Source of the DNA: Nostoc sp. CENA543 | GTDB taxonomy: Bacteria > Cyanobacteriota > Cyanobacteriia > Cyanobacteriales > Nostocaceae | DNA: 64,000 nt | Reading direction: 5' to 3' | NCBI RefSeq assembly: GCF_002896875.1 | Contig: NZ_CP023278.1 | Span: 4,016,501 to 4,080,500 of the forward strand | In this document: piece by piece, positions 33,084-42,474 of the stretch | Position numbering within the stretch: the first letter of the stretch is position 1 | Layout: the number at the start of each line of letters is the position of its first letter | The notes under the pieces: model-generated | Database searches by the model: none | Told to the model about the DNA's origin: nothing | Seen by the model: the letters and a program-made list of their open reading frames with translations, nothing else | Program-made: the position numbers and the translations under genes

Positions 33084-34664
33084 CTAAGCAGTTTGAATTA
33101 CGGGTATGAGGTAATTTGTCAAAGTATAGGCATCCACTCCTAATTCTGTGCGTTCTTTAGCTGCTAAAATTCCCGCCTGGGCGTGCCACCATGCGGCTGT
33201 AGCCACAATATTTTCTATGGGCAATTCTTTAGTGATAGCCTGGGCTAATAATCCCCCGATTAAACCTGTTAAGACATCTCCGCTACCACCACGGGCTAAA
33301 GCTGGGGTACTTTCAGGATTAATCCAGACGATACCTTGGGGATTGGATATTGCTGTTCTGGCACCTTTTAATAAGACGACTGCCCCGCTTTGGGTGGCGG
33401 CTTCCTGCACAGCCGCTATTCTATGTTGTTTAGCATCTGGTAAATGGGGAAACAAGCGTTGAAATTCACCTGTGTGGGGTGTGAGGATGGTTGCAGCTTG
33501 GCGTTTTTGTAAGGTGGGGATGGGATTTAGCCCTGCTAAGATATTCAAAGCGTCGGCATCCAATATTAAAGGGCGATCGCATTGCATCACTTCTTCGACA
33601 ATGGGAGTAGCATCTGTAGTTAATCCAGGGCCACAAGCGATCGCACTAAAGGAATTTAAATTTGTCTTCTCTGGTAATTGTAACTGAGCGATCGCCCCAC
33701 TTTCCGTCTCTGGGCAACCAACAATCAACGCTTCCGGCAAATGGGAAACCAAAAGCGGCTTGAGAGATTCCGGTACAGCCACAGACAACATCCCCACACC
33801 ACTAGCCCTAGCACCCAAAGCCGTTAAAATCGCCCCCCCTGCATAACGCCGCGAACCGCAAATCAATAGTAAATGTCCCTCTTTATATTTATGGGTGACT
33901 AAGGGACGAGGTAGAGGTAGGGTAGAAACTGCCGTGGCTGTTGTGATGCGTTTTAGTTTGTGGGTATCGCCTAACACCGCTTGCACGTCAGCCACAGGAA
34001 TATCAAAATCAATCAACTCCACTCTACCCACATATTCCAAAGCCTGATCCTGTAATAAACCCAACTTCCACAAACCCAAACACAGGGTATAAGTTGCGCG
34101 AATAGCCGTCCCCAATACTTCACCTGTATCAGTATGCAAACCGGAAGGCACATCAATACTAATAATAGGTTTATCCCAGTCATTGAAATGATTAATAGCC
34201 GAGGCGATGGGATCGGTAATGGCTTTTTCTAAACCGAAACCAAACAACCCATCAACTAAAAAATCACATTCAGGTAATTGTTCAATCTCTTGATAACAAG
34301 GGATACCCAAACTTTGAGCATATTGCAAATGCTGTGAAGTTAATTCCTTAAACTTAGAAAAAGGTGCATAAATCCAAACATCTAGCCCTTGAAAATGTAA
34401 CTCACGGGCTACAACTAACGCATCTCCGCCATTATGTCCAGGGCCAACAAGGATACCAACACACAAACACGAACCCCCTTGTCCCCCTTGTCTTCCCTGT
34501 CCCTCATGTAAATAAATATCCTGAACACGCCTAGCAATAAGCCCCGCCACCTTTTCCATCAAAGCAGCAACAGGCATTCCGGCGGCAAATATTCGCCCTT
34601 CAATGTCCCGCATTTGGGCAGCAGTGACAACTACTTGGGAAATTTGTTCTTTTCGAGTCAGCAC
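33084..34664 (-). CDS. nnr: Bifunctional NAD(P)H-hydrate repair enzyme
   Basis: 526 residues. The N-terminal YjeF_N domain (about 12-225; GPGHNGGDALVVAREL, IISIDVPSGLHTDTG) epimerises damaged NAD(P)HX. The C-terminal domain (about 245-520; TILTPHTGEFQRLFP, LKGARTAI, ARGGSGDVLTGLIGGLLAQ) is the ADP-dependent dehydratase. Between the first helix and first strand there is an insert read from a CCCTTGTC-type repeat (LHEGQGRQGGQGGSC, about 52-66), so a tandem repeat has entered the gene in frame. The insert falls in a surface loop region and the protein looks functional. Confidence 0.94.
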   Translation of the reverse strand: MLTRKEQISQVVVTAAQMRDIEGRIFAAGMPVAALMEKVAGLIARRVQDIYLHEGQGRQGGQGGSCLCVGILVGPGHNGGDALVVARELHFQGLDVWIYAPFSKFKELTSQHLQYAQSLGIPCYQEIEQLPECDFLVDGLFGFGLEKAITDPIASAINHFNDWDKPIISIDVPSGLHTDTGEVLGTAIRATYTLCLGLWKLGLLQDQALEYVGRVELIDFDIPVADVQAVLGDTHKLKRITTATAVSTLPLPRPLVTHKYKEGHLLLICGSRRYAGGAILTALGARASGVGMLSVAVPESLKPLLVSHLPEALIVGCPETESGAIAQLQLPEKTNLNSFSAIACGPGLTTDATPIVEEVMQCDRPLILDADALNILAGLNPIPTLQKRQAATILTPHTGEFQRLFPHLPDAKQHRIAAVQEAATQSGAVVLLKGARTAISNPQGIVWINPESTPALARGGSGDVLTGLIGGLLAQAITKELPIENIVATAAWWHAQAGILAAKERTELGVDAYTLTNYLIPVIQTA

Positions 34665-34732
34665 TTCACCTTACCGTAATTGATTAGCTAGCACATATCA
34701 ATAATCTATAGCGCAAGGACTAAACAAATTAA

Positions 34733-35410
34733 TTAGTGTATCCTCAGCATTTCGTTACCACCACGCTGTAACTCATAGCCAACTTGGTGAATTTCACATC
34801 TGTACCCTTGCTTTTCTAGCTGCTCAACTATAGATTGCAGGTGGGGCGATCGCTGTAACATTAAAGTTAATAATGGGAAAATCCTCACTTCTTTGCAGAC
34901 TCGCAGCATTTCCCGAATTGATTCTAAATGAAAGTTTTCATCAAAATGGTCAGAATACAAAAATAGAAAATGAGAACTCAAACCCAAGTCAAATTCACCA
35001 TCTTGGTACTTTAATTTGGGTAACTCCCCCACCTCATATCTACCCTCATCTTTGCCTAATTCAAAATCTGCACAAAAAAGTTGCGTGACTTGTTCGCGAT
35101 TTTTCCTCAAACCATCGGGTGATTTATGATACTTCCACACCCAATCATCAGGAGTTCGTTCTATTTGTGCAATCACATTGTCAACGACTTGATTAAAGCG
35201 ATCGCGAATTTGCGCCGATGTAAAAATATAAAGTGGGTCAATAGACTTGATGCGATATCCCTGTCTTGTACCTTCGGCATTGAAGCTAGCCGGGCCATCA
35301 GCTACACTCAAAATTGATTTTTGTAAGTCAGCATCAGTCAAGTTAAACATCTTGACATATTCATCCAGCGACCTCCCAAAAGGAACGACCTGTTCTAACT
35401 GCATTACCAT
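34733..35410 (-). CDS. SAM-dependent methyltransferase-like protein
   Basis: 225 residues. ILSVADGPASFNAEGT is a class I SAM-binding loop, IKSIDPLY the acidic end of the second strand, and KYQDGEFDLGLSSHFLFLYS the strand-four region; LLTLMLQRSPHL and a C-terminal strand pair complete the fold. I recall related cyanobacterial proteins annotated as SAM-dependent methyltransferases, with no known substrate. An internal start two codons in (MQLEQ) is possible. It lies downstream of the three-gene deaminase unit but is 142 bp away. Confidence 0.75.
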   Translation of the reverse strand: MVMQLEQVVPFGRSLDEYVKMFNLTDADLQKSILSVADGPASFNAEGTRQGYRIKSIDPLYIFTSAQIRDRFNQVVDNVIAQIERTPDDWVWKYHKSPDGLRKNREQVTQLFCADFELGKDEGRYEVGELPKLKYQDGEFDLGLSSHFLFLYSDHFDENFHLESIREMLRVCKEVRIFPLLTLMLQRSPHLQSIVEQLEKQGYRCEIHQVGYELQRGGNEMLRIH

Positions 35411-35552
35411 TAACCGTGATCCTCAAACTCAAAAATGTGTCAATTAACACCTTTATTGACGAATTAAAACGCACTAACAGTTAACATTAAACAGGATATC
35501 TAAGTCATAATAATTATCCGCTTTTGTTTTATTTGACAATTACAACTTGACT

Positions 35553-35933
35553 TTAATAAGACTCAAATCTCCTACTGTCATAATAGAAAGTTAAAAAAGT
35601 ACCATCATCAACTATTATTCCCAAAATAATATCTAAAGTTTCTAAAAAATAAGGACTACCAGATTCATTCTCTTGACTAATCACAGGTTCATCTAGTATA
35701 GAAATGACAATAGCAGGTTGGTTATAGTATGGGAATTTTCTGTTTTTCAGATTATCTTTCCATTTGACAATTTGTCCAACTACAAAATCCTCTTTTTCAA
35801 TAAAATTTTTGCAAGCAGATTTTAGCAAATTAACATATTCTTCATCATATTGTTTTTCTGCTGTTTCTTCATTAGCATCACCCACACGAAGACTATTTAA
35901 AATTTCACCTATCACATCTTTTTGCTCACTCAT
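35553..35933 (-). CDS. Hypothetical acidic protein, 126 aa, third gene of the deaminase unit
   Basis: Acidic N-terminal helix (GDANEETAEKQYDEEYVNLLK), then a beta-rich part: FVVGQIVKWKDNLKNRKFPY, QPAIVISILDE, and a C-terminal strand pair ending FYYDSRRFESY. The VGQIVKWK start of the beta part looks like a small barrel. No family recognised. It begins 38 bp after the 303-residue gene and could be an immunity or accessory protein; that is inference from position, size and acidity. Confidence 0.65.
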   Translation of the reverse strand: MSEQKDVIGEILNSLRVGDANEETAEKQYDEEYVNLLKSACKNFIEKEDFVVGQIVKWKDNLKNRKFPYYNQPAIVISILDEPVISQENESGSPYFLETLDIILGIIVDDGTFLTFYYDSRRFESY

Positions 35934-35971
35934 TGCATGACATCCTCTCCGTTCAAAAATAGTAACTCATT

Positions 35972-36883
35972 TTAATTTATACTTGTCTTATGCTTGTTTA
36001 TAAAAAATTTATTATTGTCAAATTTTTTATCTAATAAATTATTTTTGAAAGCAATATTAAATGTGTGGTTTGAATTGGTTAATATCCCAATATTTTTAGT
36101 ATTATAATTTTTGTTTTTATCTTTTTCAGCTAGAGAAATAATAGTCCACAGTGCTATACTGATGTCATTTAATTTATCTATTTGACGAGATATTATGTGT
36201 TTTTCATGTGCTGATTTACCTGTCGAGTAGATAGAGCTAGGAGGCAATAAATACCAACTTGCTGGTACAACATCTAATAACCACCATTCAAATAATTCGC
36301 GTCTGCTATCAGAGCCAGGAAAGATGGCATAGCCCTCTAGACAATCATCTAAAATATCTATCAGTGCGGCTAGTGACTGATTAGGAGCAAGTGCTTTTAT
36401 TGCATTACTATAAACATCCAAAGCTTCATATAATATCTGGAAGCTGGCAATTTTTTTTGTTGTATTCAAAAGTTGCAAGTGATTGACTGTAGCATTTTCT
36501 GCTATTGTTCTCACGGCTTGAACACTTTGCTCTTCATTATTAAACATTTCTGTGATATTGGTTATTAACCAAACAGCTACTTGGTTAATAGTTACCTGGG
36601 GAATACAGTTATCAGGCTGATAATATTTAACTGTAGGTTCTACAACAACAGCAAGTATCAATGCCATCCAAACACAACGAAGATGGCTTAATGAGGGATT
36701 TTCATTCTGAAATGAAGTAAAAATATCGTCTAAAGCGTCTTCAAGAGAGGCTGTTGCTTCTGGTTCATAGAGTTCTTCATAATGTTCTTGCAATACCTTG
36801 TCTAATGTTCCTTGTAGTGAGTTAGGTAAATTGCACCGTAATAATGACTTTCTGTTTATAGAACTACTCCTTCTCGAAGTCAT
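35972..36883 (-). CDS. Hypothetical helical protein, 303 aa, second gene of the deaminase unit
   Basis: A mostly helical protein with a basic N-terminus (TSRRSSSINRKSLLR), acidic helices (EELYEPEATASLEDALDDIF) and hydrophobic stretches (WMALILAVVVEPT) that are not clear membrane segments. The last 45 residues are Asn/Lys-rich and low in complexity (KDKNKNYNTKNIGILTNS). The tail is very A/T-rich, which hints at foreign origin or decay. It starts 24 bp after the deaminase stop codon, so translation is probably coupled. Function unknown. Confidence 0.65.
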   Translation of the reverse strand: MTSRRSSSINRKSLLRCNLPNSLQGTLDKVLQEHYEELYEPEATASLEDALDDIFTSFQNENPSLSHLRCVWMALILAVVVEPTVKYYQPDNCIPQVTINQVAVWLITNITEMFNNEEQSVQAVRTIAENATVNHLQLLNTTKKIASFQILYEALDVYSNAIKALAPNQSLAALIDILDDCLEGYAIFPGSDSRRELFEWWLLDVVPASWYLLPPSSIYSTGKSAHEKHIISRQIDKLNDISIALWTIISLAEKDKNKNYNTKNIGILTNSNHTFNIAFKNNLLDKKFDNNKFFINKHKTSIN

Positions 36884-36907
36884 AACTCCTCCCTAGTCCT
36901 GTAGTAA

Positions 36908-37357
36908 TTATGGTGGATATGGGTAGTCCCAAAAAACCTCTATTTCTATATGTGGAAACTTTTCCCTAAACTGCCTTAACACGCTGTTACAACTCTCGCA
37001 TGGTTGAAACTCAGTATAAAGATAGAGTTTGCCCTTTACTTGAAGATCGTAAAACATTTCCAGGATATGAGCAATTTCCGATAAGACTTTATACTCGGCA
37101 TCAGTATCCATCAACCGATTTGTGCGAGAGTCAATAGATGGCTGAAATTGCCCTCCTTCTGATTTAGGAGTAGGTGTTGTGCGGAGCGGACTCTTGCTAC
37201 CCCCTTTGGAAGTAGCTCCAGCACAGAAAGCTACATTGTTATCAAGGTACAATTCAGCAATTGCAACATTGCTTCTACCAACAGGTTTTCGTAGATACAA
37301 CTCCCTAATTAAAGCCGCATTATTTCGTAAATCCTCCTTTTTCAGGTTAGGACTCAT
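36908..37357 (-). CDS. Stand-alone deaminase of the bacterial toxin-deaminase superfamily
   Basis: 149 residues forming almost only the catalytic domain. The first strands are VAIAELYLDNNVAF followed by a Gly/Ser loop. The zinc motifs are TDAEYKVLSEIA at about 85-96 (D86-x-E88, with Asp where most deaminases have His) and QPCESCNSVLRQF with C120 and C123. The order and the final FPHIEIEVFWDYPYP strand resemble the BURPS668_1122-type toxin deaminases. No secretion, RHS or CDI part is attached. It heads a minus-strand unit with two unknown genes. Target (nucleotide, DNA or RNA) unknown. Confidence 0.78.
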   Translation of the reverse strand: MSPNLKKEDLRNNAALIRELYLRKPVGRSNVAIAELYLDNNVAFCAGATSKGGSKSPLRTTPTPKSEGGQFQPSIDSRTNRLMDTDAEYKVLSEIAHILEMFYDLQVKGKLYLYTEFQPCESCNSVLRQFREKFPHIEIEVFWDYPYPP

Positions 37358-37510
37358 GGAGGTAAATCACTAAAGTAGTCAGATGTTTCCTAGCTAACTT
37401 GCAAACATAGACAACCGATGAAGTTTTTTTCGTAAATCTAAAATCTGCAAGTTAGACATGAAACAGATGATGAAGTATATGAGGTTCTGAAAAACTACGC
37501 TCGCTCTTAC

Positions 37511-38059
37511 TTAAACTAAAAATGGACGCGCTAAGAAAAAGCTGGAAACTGTTTTAGCATCCACTGGTTCGCCTTCTAAAATGGCTTTTTCAAAAGCTTC
37601 TGGCGTGAAAAATACAATCTCTATATCTTCATCAGCTTCTTGTGCTGGTGGGTTTTCCAGCTTTTCTAAATCTCTGGCTAGGTAGGCGTAGATAATTTCA
37701 TCGGAATAGCCTGGTGCTAGGAAAAATTCGCCTAATTTATCCCATTTTTGCGCGCTGTAACCAGTTTCTTCTTGAATTTCGCGCGTTACTGTTTCTAAAG
37801 GATCTTCGTTGGGTTCTACTGTCCCGGCGGGAAATTCTAGTATCCTACCTTGAATGGCAAAGCGATATTGGCGTACAAGGATGAGTTTACCTTCCGCAGT
37901 CACAGGCACAGCTAAAGCACCGCCGGGGTGACGAATGCACTCCCATTCGCCTTCGGATTTGTTGGGTAAACGCAGGCGATTTACTTCAAAATCAAACTTG
38001 CGTCCCTTGTAAAATAGGCGTTGCTTTAATAGCTGTGGTAATTCTCTACCTAATGGCAT
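37511..38059 (-). CDS. Nudix hydrolase, ADP-ribose pyrophosphatase type
   Basis: 182 residues. The Nudix box is complete: GTVEPNEDPLETVTREIQEE, then TGY, with the metal-binding Glu pair. LILVRQYRFAIQGRILEFPAG precedes it, as in ADP-ribose pyrophosphatases; the downstream GEFFLAPGYSDEIIYAYLA carries the proline-turn signature of that group. It hydrolyses ADP-ribose or related nucleoside diphosphate compounds. folK lies just upstream on the same strand with 86 bp between. Confidence 0.93.
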   Translation of the reverse strand: MPLGRELPQLLKQRLFYKGRKFDFEVNRLRLPNKSEGEWECIRHPGGALAVPVTAEGKLILVRQYRFAIQGRILEFPAGTVEPNEDPLETVTREIQEETGYSAQKWDKLGEFFLAPGYSDEIIYAYLARDLEKLENPPAQEADEDIEIVFFTPEAFEKAILEGEPVDAKTVSSFFLARPFLV

Positions 38060-38145
38060 ATCTAAGATTGTGTTGTGTGTAACTACGCAAAAATAACTAT
38101 GTTGGCATTTATGCCAGTGTTTTTTGCGTTGATTGAATGGTCACT

Positions 38146-38646
38146 TTAACTGCCCTTTAACAAATGTACATCAGAACAGTCTACTTTTTTTACAAGTTCT
38201 GCCACGGTTAATCCGGAAACTGGCTCTAGCCAGTCGGGGGCGATTTCTGTTAAAGGCACAAGGACAAAGGCTCGCTCGTGCATTCGGGGGTGGGGGATCT
38301 GAAGATTCGGTGCATTAATAATTAGGTCATCGTATAGCAGTATATCTAAATCCAGCGATCGCGGCCCCCAACGTTCTTGACGCACACGCCCAAATTTTTG
38401 TTCTGTGGCTAGTAATGTGGCAATTAATTGCTGCGGAGTCATGGTAACTTGCAAAATAATACAACCATTGATGTAATCTGGTTGTGGCGGCCCTACTGCT
38501 TTAGTTCTATACCAACTGGATTGAGCTATTAACTCAATACCAGCAATTGTGGCTAATTCTGCAATGGCTGCTGCTAAATTTGTCAGGGAATCACCTATAT
38601 TACTACCGAGTGCGATCGCACTTTTGTGGACTAACACATTTTTCAC
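38146..38646 (-). CDS. folK: 2-amino-4-hydroxy-6-hydroxymethyldihydropteridine pyrophosphokinase
   Basis: 166 residues. The enzyme transfers pyrophosphate from ATP to the pterin in folate synthesis. AIALGSNIGDSLTNL (N-terminal strand), YINGCIILQV, ERWGPRSLDLDILLYDD (ATP and metal-binding Asp pair) and HPRMHERAFVLVPLTEIAPD are the family signatures. It is followed by the Nudix gene, with which it may be co-transcribed. Confidence 0.96.
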   Translation of the reverse strand: MKNVLVHKSAIALGSNIGDSLTNLAAAIAELATIAGIELIAQSSWYRTKAVGPPQPDYINGCIILQVTMTPQQLIATLLATEQKFGRVRQERWGPRSLDLDILLYDDLIINAPNLQIPHPRMHERAFVLVPLTEIAPDWLEPVSGLTVAELVKKVDCSDVHLLKGS

Positions 38647-39034
38647 TCAATTTTTTCTAATACTTTTGATAGTGTTTTTTTTAAAAGAATTTAATTAAAA
38701 CAGATGTATTAATATTTACTAAACCAGATTTGCTCTTAGAGAATTCCAAGGTCTGTATCCAGAGTTGCTACTGCTTGATTAGTGGAGCAATAAGTATAAT
38801 TAATATCCCTAAGCCATCTAGGTTGATTGGTATATTACCAAGTAAAATTCCCTCTTTCAGACATTAATTCTGGATGCTTAAATGATTTTCAATGGCTATA
38901 AAAAAACATTTTTATGTAGCAATGAATTCAGTGAATTCTTTATGGGATACTATACTAACACGGATGTAGTGCGCCCAAAAAAAACTATTGCTTAGTATTT
39001 AGCGGATAACTACATAATTTGGCGAAGAACTAAT
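38647..39034. other. Divergent intergenic region, no gene seen
   Basis: 388 bp of A/T-rich sequence between folK (leftward) and the PBP1A gene (rightward). It must hold both promoters. GATACTATAC near 38945 is a possible -10 region for the PBP gene. No repeats or hairpins stand out. Confidence 0.4.
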
Positions 39035-41419
39035 GTGGAGAAGCTTACCTCCTGGTTCAAGCAATTAGCCGCATTTTCAGTGACTCAAGATAAGGAGGAA
39101 CTACGCTTGTCGCCCGGTAATCAATTCAAAAACGAAGAATCGACCAATGAGCGATTACCACAAACGAAGTCAGCGAAAGTTAGACAAATATTCCACCAGA
39201 TGGGTACAGCGACTGTGGGAATATTGAGAAACGTCACTGGACGCGAGCGACCGATTTATCGGCGGGTGTGGTTTTGGACTGGCTTGAGTATAGGAGGTGG
39301 GATTGTCGCTTTTAGCTACTTAATTTCCACCATAGATCGTTCCTTGCCGGACAAGTCAGAACTGCAAACAGTCGTCCGCGAGCAAACATTAACGATTAAG
39401 GCGGTTGATGGTAGCATCTTACAACAGCAAGGGGAAGCAACACGAGAAGCTCTCAAACTAGAACAAATACCCGATAACCTCCAAAAAGCCTTTATTGCCA
39501 TTGAGGATAGAAGATTTCAGCAACACGGTGGTGTTGATACCCAAGGGATTTTGAGAGCAGTTGTCAATAATTTGCGATCGCAAAATGTTGTTGAAGGTGG
39601 TAGCACCATTACCCAACAGCTAGCGCGGATTCTCTTCCTCAAGCAAGAAAAGACAATTTGGCGCAAACTTAAAGAAGTCCGCCTCGCCCACAAACTCGAA
39701 CAAGAGTTAACTAAAGACCAAATTTTAGAACGCTATTTAAATTTAGTGTACTTGGGTTCAGGGGCTTATGGTGTAGCTGATGCTTCCTGGGTGTACTTTA
39801 GTAAACCAGTGGATAAACTCACCCTACCAGAGATTGCCACCATTGCCGGACTCGCCCCCGCCCCTAGTGCTTATTCCCCAGCCACTAACCCCACAGCCGC
39901 CAAGCAACGGCGGGATTTAGTCTTACAGAGGATGGAGGAGGAAGGCTTTATCACCGCTACGGAAAAACAAGCCGCCATCCAAGAACCAATTAAACTGCAA
40001 ACCAGTTTACCAAAACGCTTACAGTTAGAAGCTCCATATTTTAGCAGCTATATTTTACAAGAATTACCCAAACACGTTGCCCCCGATGTGTTAACCAAAG
40101 GGGGTTTAATTGTGGAAACAACTTTGAATCCCAAATGGCAAAAAGCCGCCGAAGCCGCCGTTACCAAAACCTTACAAAATCAAGGTAGATGGCAAAACTT
40201 TAAACAAGCCGCCTTAGTCGCTATCGATCCCCGTAACGGCGAAATTCAGGCGATGGTGGGGGGTAAAGACTTTGGTAAATACCAATTTAATCGCGTCACC
40301 CAAGCCCAACGTCAACCAGGCTCAACCTTTAAAGGCTTTGTTTACGCCACCGCGATCGCCACAGGCAAAAGCCCCTACGATACTTATGTAGATGCACCTT
40401 TTGTCATTGACGGCTACGAACCCAAAAACTATAGTGAAACTTTTCGGGGTGAGATGAATATGCGCGATGCGCTCACCCGTTCTGTGAATGTAGTGGCTCT
40501 GAAAGTTTTACTAGATGTTGGTTTTGAACCAACTATCAACCTAGCCCACAACATGGGAATTAAATCCAAGCTGCTACCTCACTACTCCCTCGCCCTTGGC
40601 TCTAATGAAGTTAACCTGTTAGAATTAACTAGTGCTTATGGTACTTTTGCTACCCAAGGACTACATACAGAGCCACATGGTATTCGTCGCATCCTCGACC
40701 GCAAAGGTGAAGTTATTTGGTCAGTAGATGCTCAACCAAAACGTGTCCTTGACCCCACCAGTTCAGCCATTATGACTTGGATGTTACGCAACGTTGTGGA
40801 AGCCGGGACAGGTGCAGCAGCTCAATTAGATAATCGCCCAGTCGCAGGTAAAACAGGTACATCCGATGAAGCCCGTGATTTATGGTTTATTGGTTACATT
40901 CCCCAAGTAGTTGCAGGGGTGTGGCTAGGTAACGATAACAATCGCCCCACCTATGGGAGTAGCGGTAGCGCAGCTTACGCTTGGCACGAATTTATGGAAG
41001 TGGCGGTGGAGGGAATGCCGATAGAAAAGTTTCCCGAAAGACCGAAACTAGAAGGTCGTAAAGGTAGTATCAAAGCTCAACCGATTAAAGGGAGAAAAAT
41101 CTCTAATCGTCCTCTAGAAACTAGCGAAGAACAAGACCAACAGGAAACTAGAACATCGAGAAGACGCAGAAACAGCTATCAACAAACAGATGATAACTCA
41201 TCTTCCGAGTCGTCCAGAAGAAGGCGGCGCAATCGTCCAAGACGAGAAACAACTGCTAGTGATACCAGTAGCAACACAGTTACTCCCGTAAGAGTCCGGC
41301 GCAGGAGGACATCAGAATCAGGTTCCTCTACACCCCAAAATTCTGGAAACTCCTCAGCCCCAGCGAACTCTTCAGCCCCCACACCCTCTTGGCGGGAACG
41401 ACTCAGACCGAGAAATTAG
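39035..41419 (+). CDS. Class A penicillin-binding protein (PBP1A family)
   Basis: 794 residues from a GTG. It polymerises and cross-links peptidoglycan. A cytoplasmic N-terminus of about 75 residues leads to one membrane segment (VWFWTGLSIGGGIVAFSYL). The glycosyltransferase 51 domain shows E157 in AIEDRRFQQHGGVD, GGSTITQQLAR and KLEQELTKDQILERYLN. The transpeptidase domain shows S430-x-x-K433 in PGSTFKGF, SVN, and K606-T-G in GKTGTSDEARDLWF. The C-terminal 120 residues are Ser/Arg-rich and disordered (RRRRNRPRRE). The GTG start is not certain; an inner ATG would remove part of the cytoplasmic tail. Confidence 0.95.
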   Translation: MEKLTSWFKQLAAFSVTQDKEELRLSPGNQFKNEESTNERLPQTKSAKVRQIFHQMGTATVGILRNVTGRERPIYRRVWFWTGLSIGGGIVAFSYLISTIDRSLPDKSELQTVVREQTLTIKAVDGSILQQQGEATREALKLEQIPDNLQKAFIAIEDRRFQQHGGVDTQGILRAVVNNLRSQNVVEGGSTITQQLARILFLKQEKTIWRKLKEVRLAHKLEQELTKDQILERYLNLVYLGSGAYGVADASWVYFSKPVDKLTLPEIATIAGLAPAPSAYSPATNPTAAKQRRDLVLQRMEEEGFITATEKQAAIQEPIKLQTSLPKRLQLEAPYFSSYILQELPKHVAPDVLTKGGLIVETTLNPKWQKAAEAAVTKTLQNQGRWQNFKQAALVAIDPRNGEIQAMVGGKDFGKYQFNRVTQAQRQPGSTFKGFVYATAIATGKSPYDTYVDAPFVIDGYEPKNYSETFRGEMNMRDALTRSVNVVALKVLLDVGFEPTINLAHNMGIKSKLLPHYSLALGSNEVNLLELTSAYGTFATQGLHTEPHGIRRILDRKGEVIWSVDAQPKRVLDPTSSAIMTWMLRNVVEAGTGAAAQLDNRPVAGKTGTSDEARDLWFIGYIPQVVAGVWLGNDNNRPTYGSSGSAAYAWHEFMEVAVEGMPIEKFPERPKLEGRKGSIKAQPIKGRKISNRPLETSEEQDQQETRTSRRRRNSYQQTDDNSSSESSRRRRRNRPRRETTASDTSSNTVTPVRVRRRRTSESGSSTPQNSGNSSAPANSSAPTPSWRERLRPRN

Positions 41420-41432
41420 GGTTTACCTCGTT

Positions 41433-41820
41433 TTGACACTCCCCAGTTTAAAAAACGGGGGATTCTTGCTTCATCGGGAGATCCAAGATACCCAAAGGAC
41501 GAATCCATACAGCAACATCCCAGATTACTTTACCCGCGCTAACGCGCCGCTACGCTAACAGCAAGCATACACCGACTGCCCGACGGCGAAACAATATTTT
41601 GCCACCCATTACGAGACAGGTTCCTCCCTTGCGGCGAGACTCTGCCTGTGTTGTGGACAATTTCGATTGTATCATTTTTCGCGGACAAATAAATTTGTCC
41701 CATTCGCTTATATCCCCCACTTAAAAGACGCACAAGACACAAAACTTTGTTGGTTTTGTACCTTGTGCTTGGGGCTTTACGCATCACGACTCGTAAGCTA
41801 ATCGTCATTTAAATTGCATC
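41433..41820 (-). mobile_element. Hairpin-rich relic resembling the right end of an IS200/IS605-family element
   Basis: Read on the minus strand it ends GAAGCAAGAATCCCCCG, A/T loop, CTGGGGAGTGTCAA, the hairpin and flank I recall from IS605/tnpB right ends. Further hairpins: GGACAAAT-AA-ATTTGTCC at 41683-41700; CACAAG/CTTGTG with ACAAAAC/GTTTTGT inside at 41731-41767; and an ACAGG/CCTGT pairing around 41600-41650. A 89-codon frame inside (41539-41808) has no recognisable protein. No tnpA or tnpB remains. A copy of part of the 37-bp module (CGCTACGCTAACAGC) lies at 41548-41563. Confidence 0.5.
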
Positions 41821-42474
41821 CTTTTCATACTGACAAAAGCTGTAAACCCTCTCCCCTGCCTCCTGCCCCCTGCCCCTCTGCGGCCTCAATGTGCTTTCTT
41901 ATATGCTTAACAGCTTAGTAGGTGGAGTGGATCTAGCATCCCTAAAAATATTCAGTAGGAATTGTTCACAAATATCTTGTAAATCCGTATCTATCCCAAT
42001 GACAATCAACATATAACGGCTGATACTAGATTGATTAGATACCAGATTATAGGGTTCCAGGTTCTTCATCTGGGCAGCTATTTGGGGGTAGGTGCATTGC
42101 AGCTAGCAAGTGTCATCTATCCCCTTAACTAATTTCTCGAACCAAATAATCGAGTCTGATTACTCATACCAAGAGACTTTCAAGCGGATGATGGATCTGA
42201 ATTAGGCACAAATGCTGATCAATTGACAAAAAGCCGGAAACAAAGATATCCTCAACTTTCATTGCATCAGCTATCGCTTGTCATCCGTATTAATTTATAA
42301 ATAATTCATATATTGATAGAGAAAAGCTCTTACCTGTAAATGCGATCGCTATTAGAGTAGAAAATCCCTCAAAGAGAGTTTGCAGGAGGGAATTCAGGCA
42401 AATTACAGGTAAATGAGGCAAAATGTTCAAAAAAGAGTTATTGACCAGTAAACCTGTTCCTTGTTTCCTGCACT
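41821..42474. other. Intergenic region upstream of the hybrid kinase
   Basis: 650 bp without a supportable reading frame. It has a CCCTGCC-type repeat patch at 41850-41880 and one HIP1 site near 42343. The promoter of the hybrid kinase gene should lie in the last 200 bp. Nothing else noted. Confidence 0.4.

Noticed and set aside
41539-41808. Minus-strand frame of 89 codons in the IS605-like relic
   Set aside because: No recognisable domain; the span is full of hairpins and part of a repeat module, so non-coding structure explains it better.
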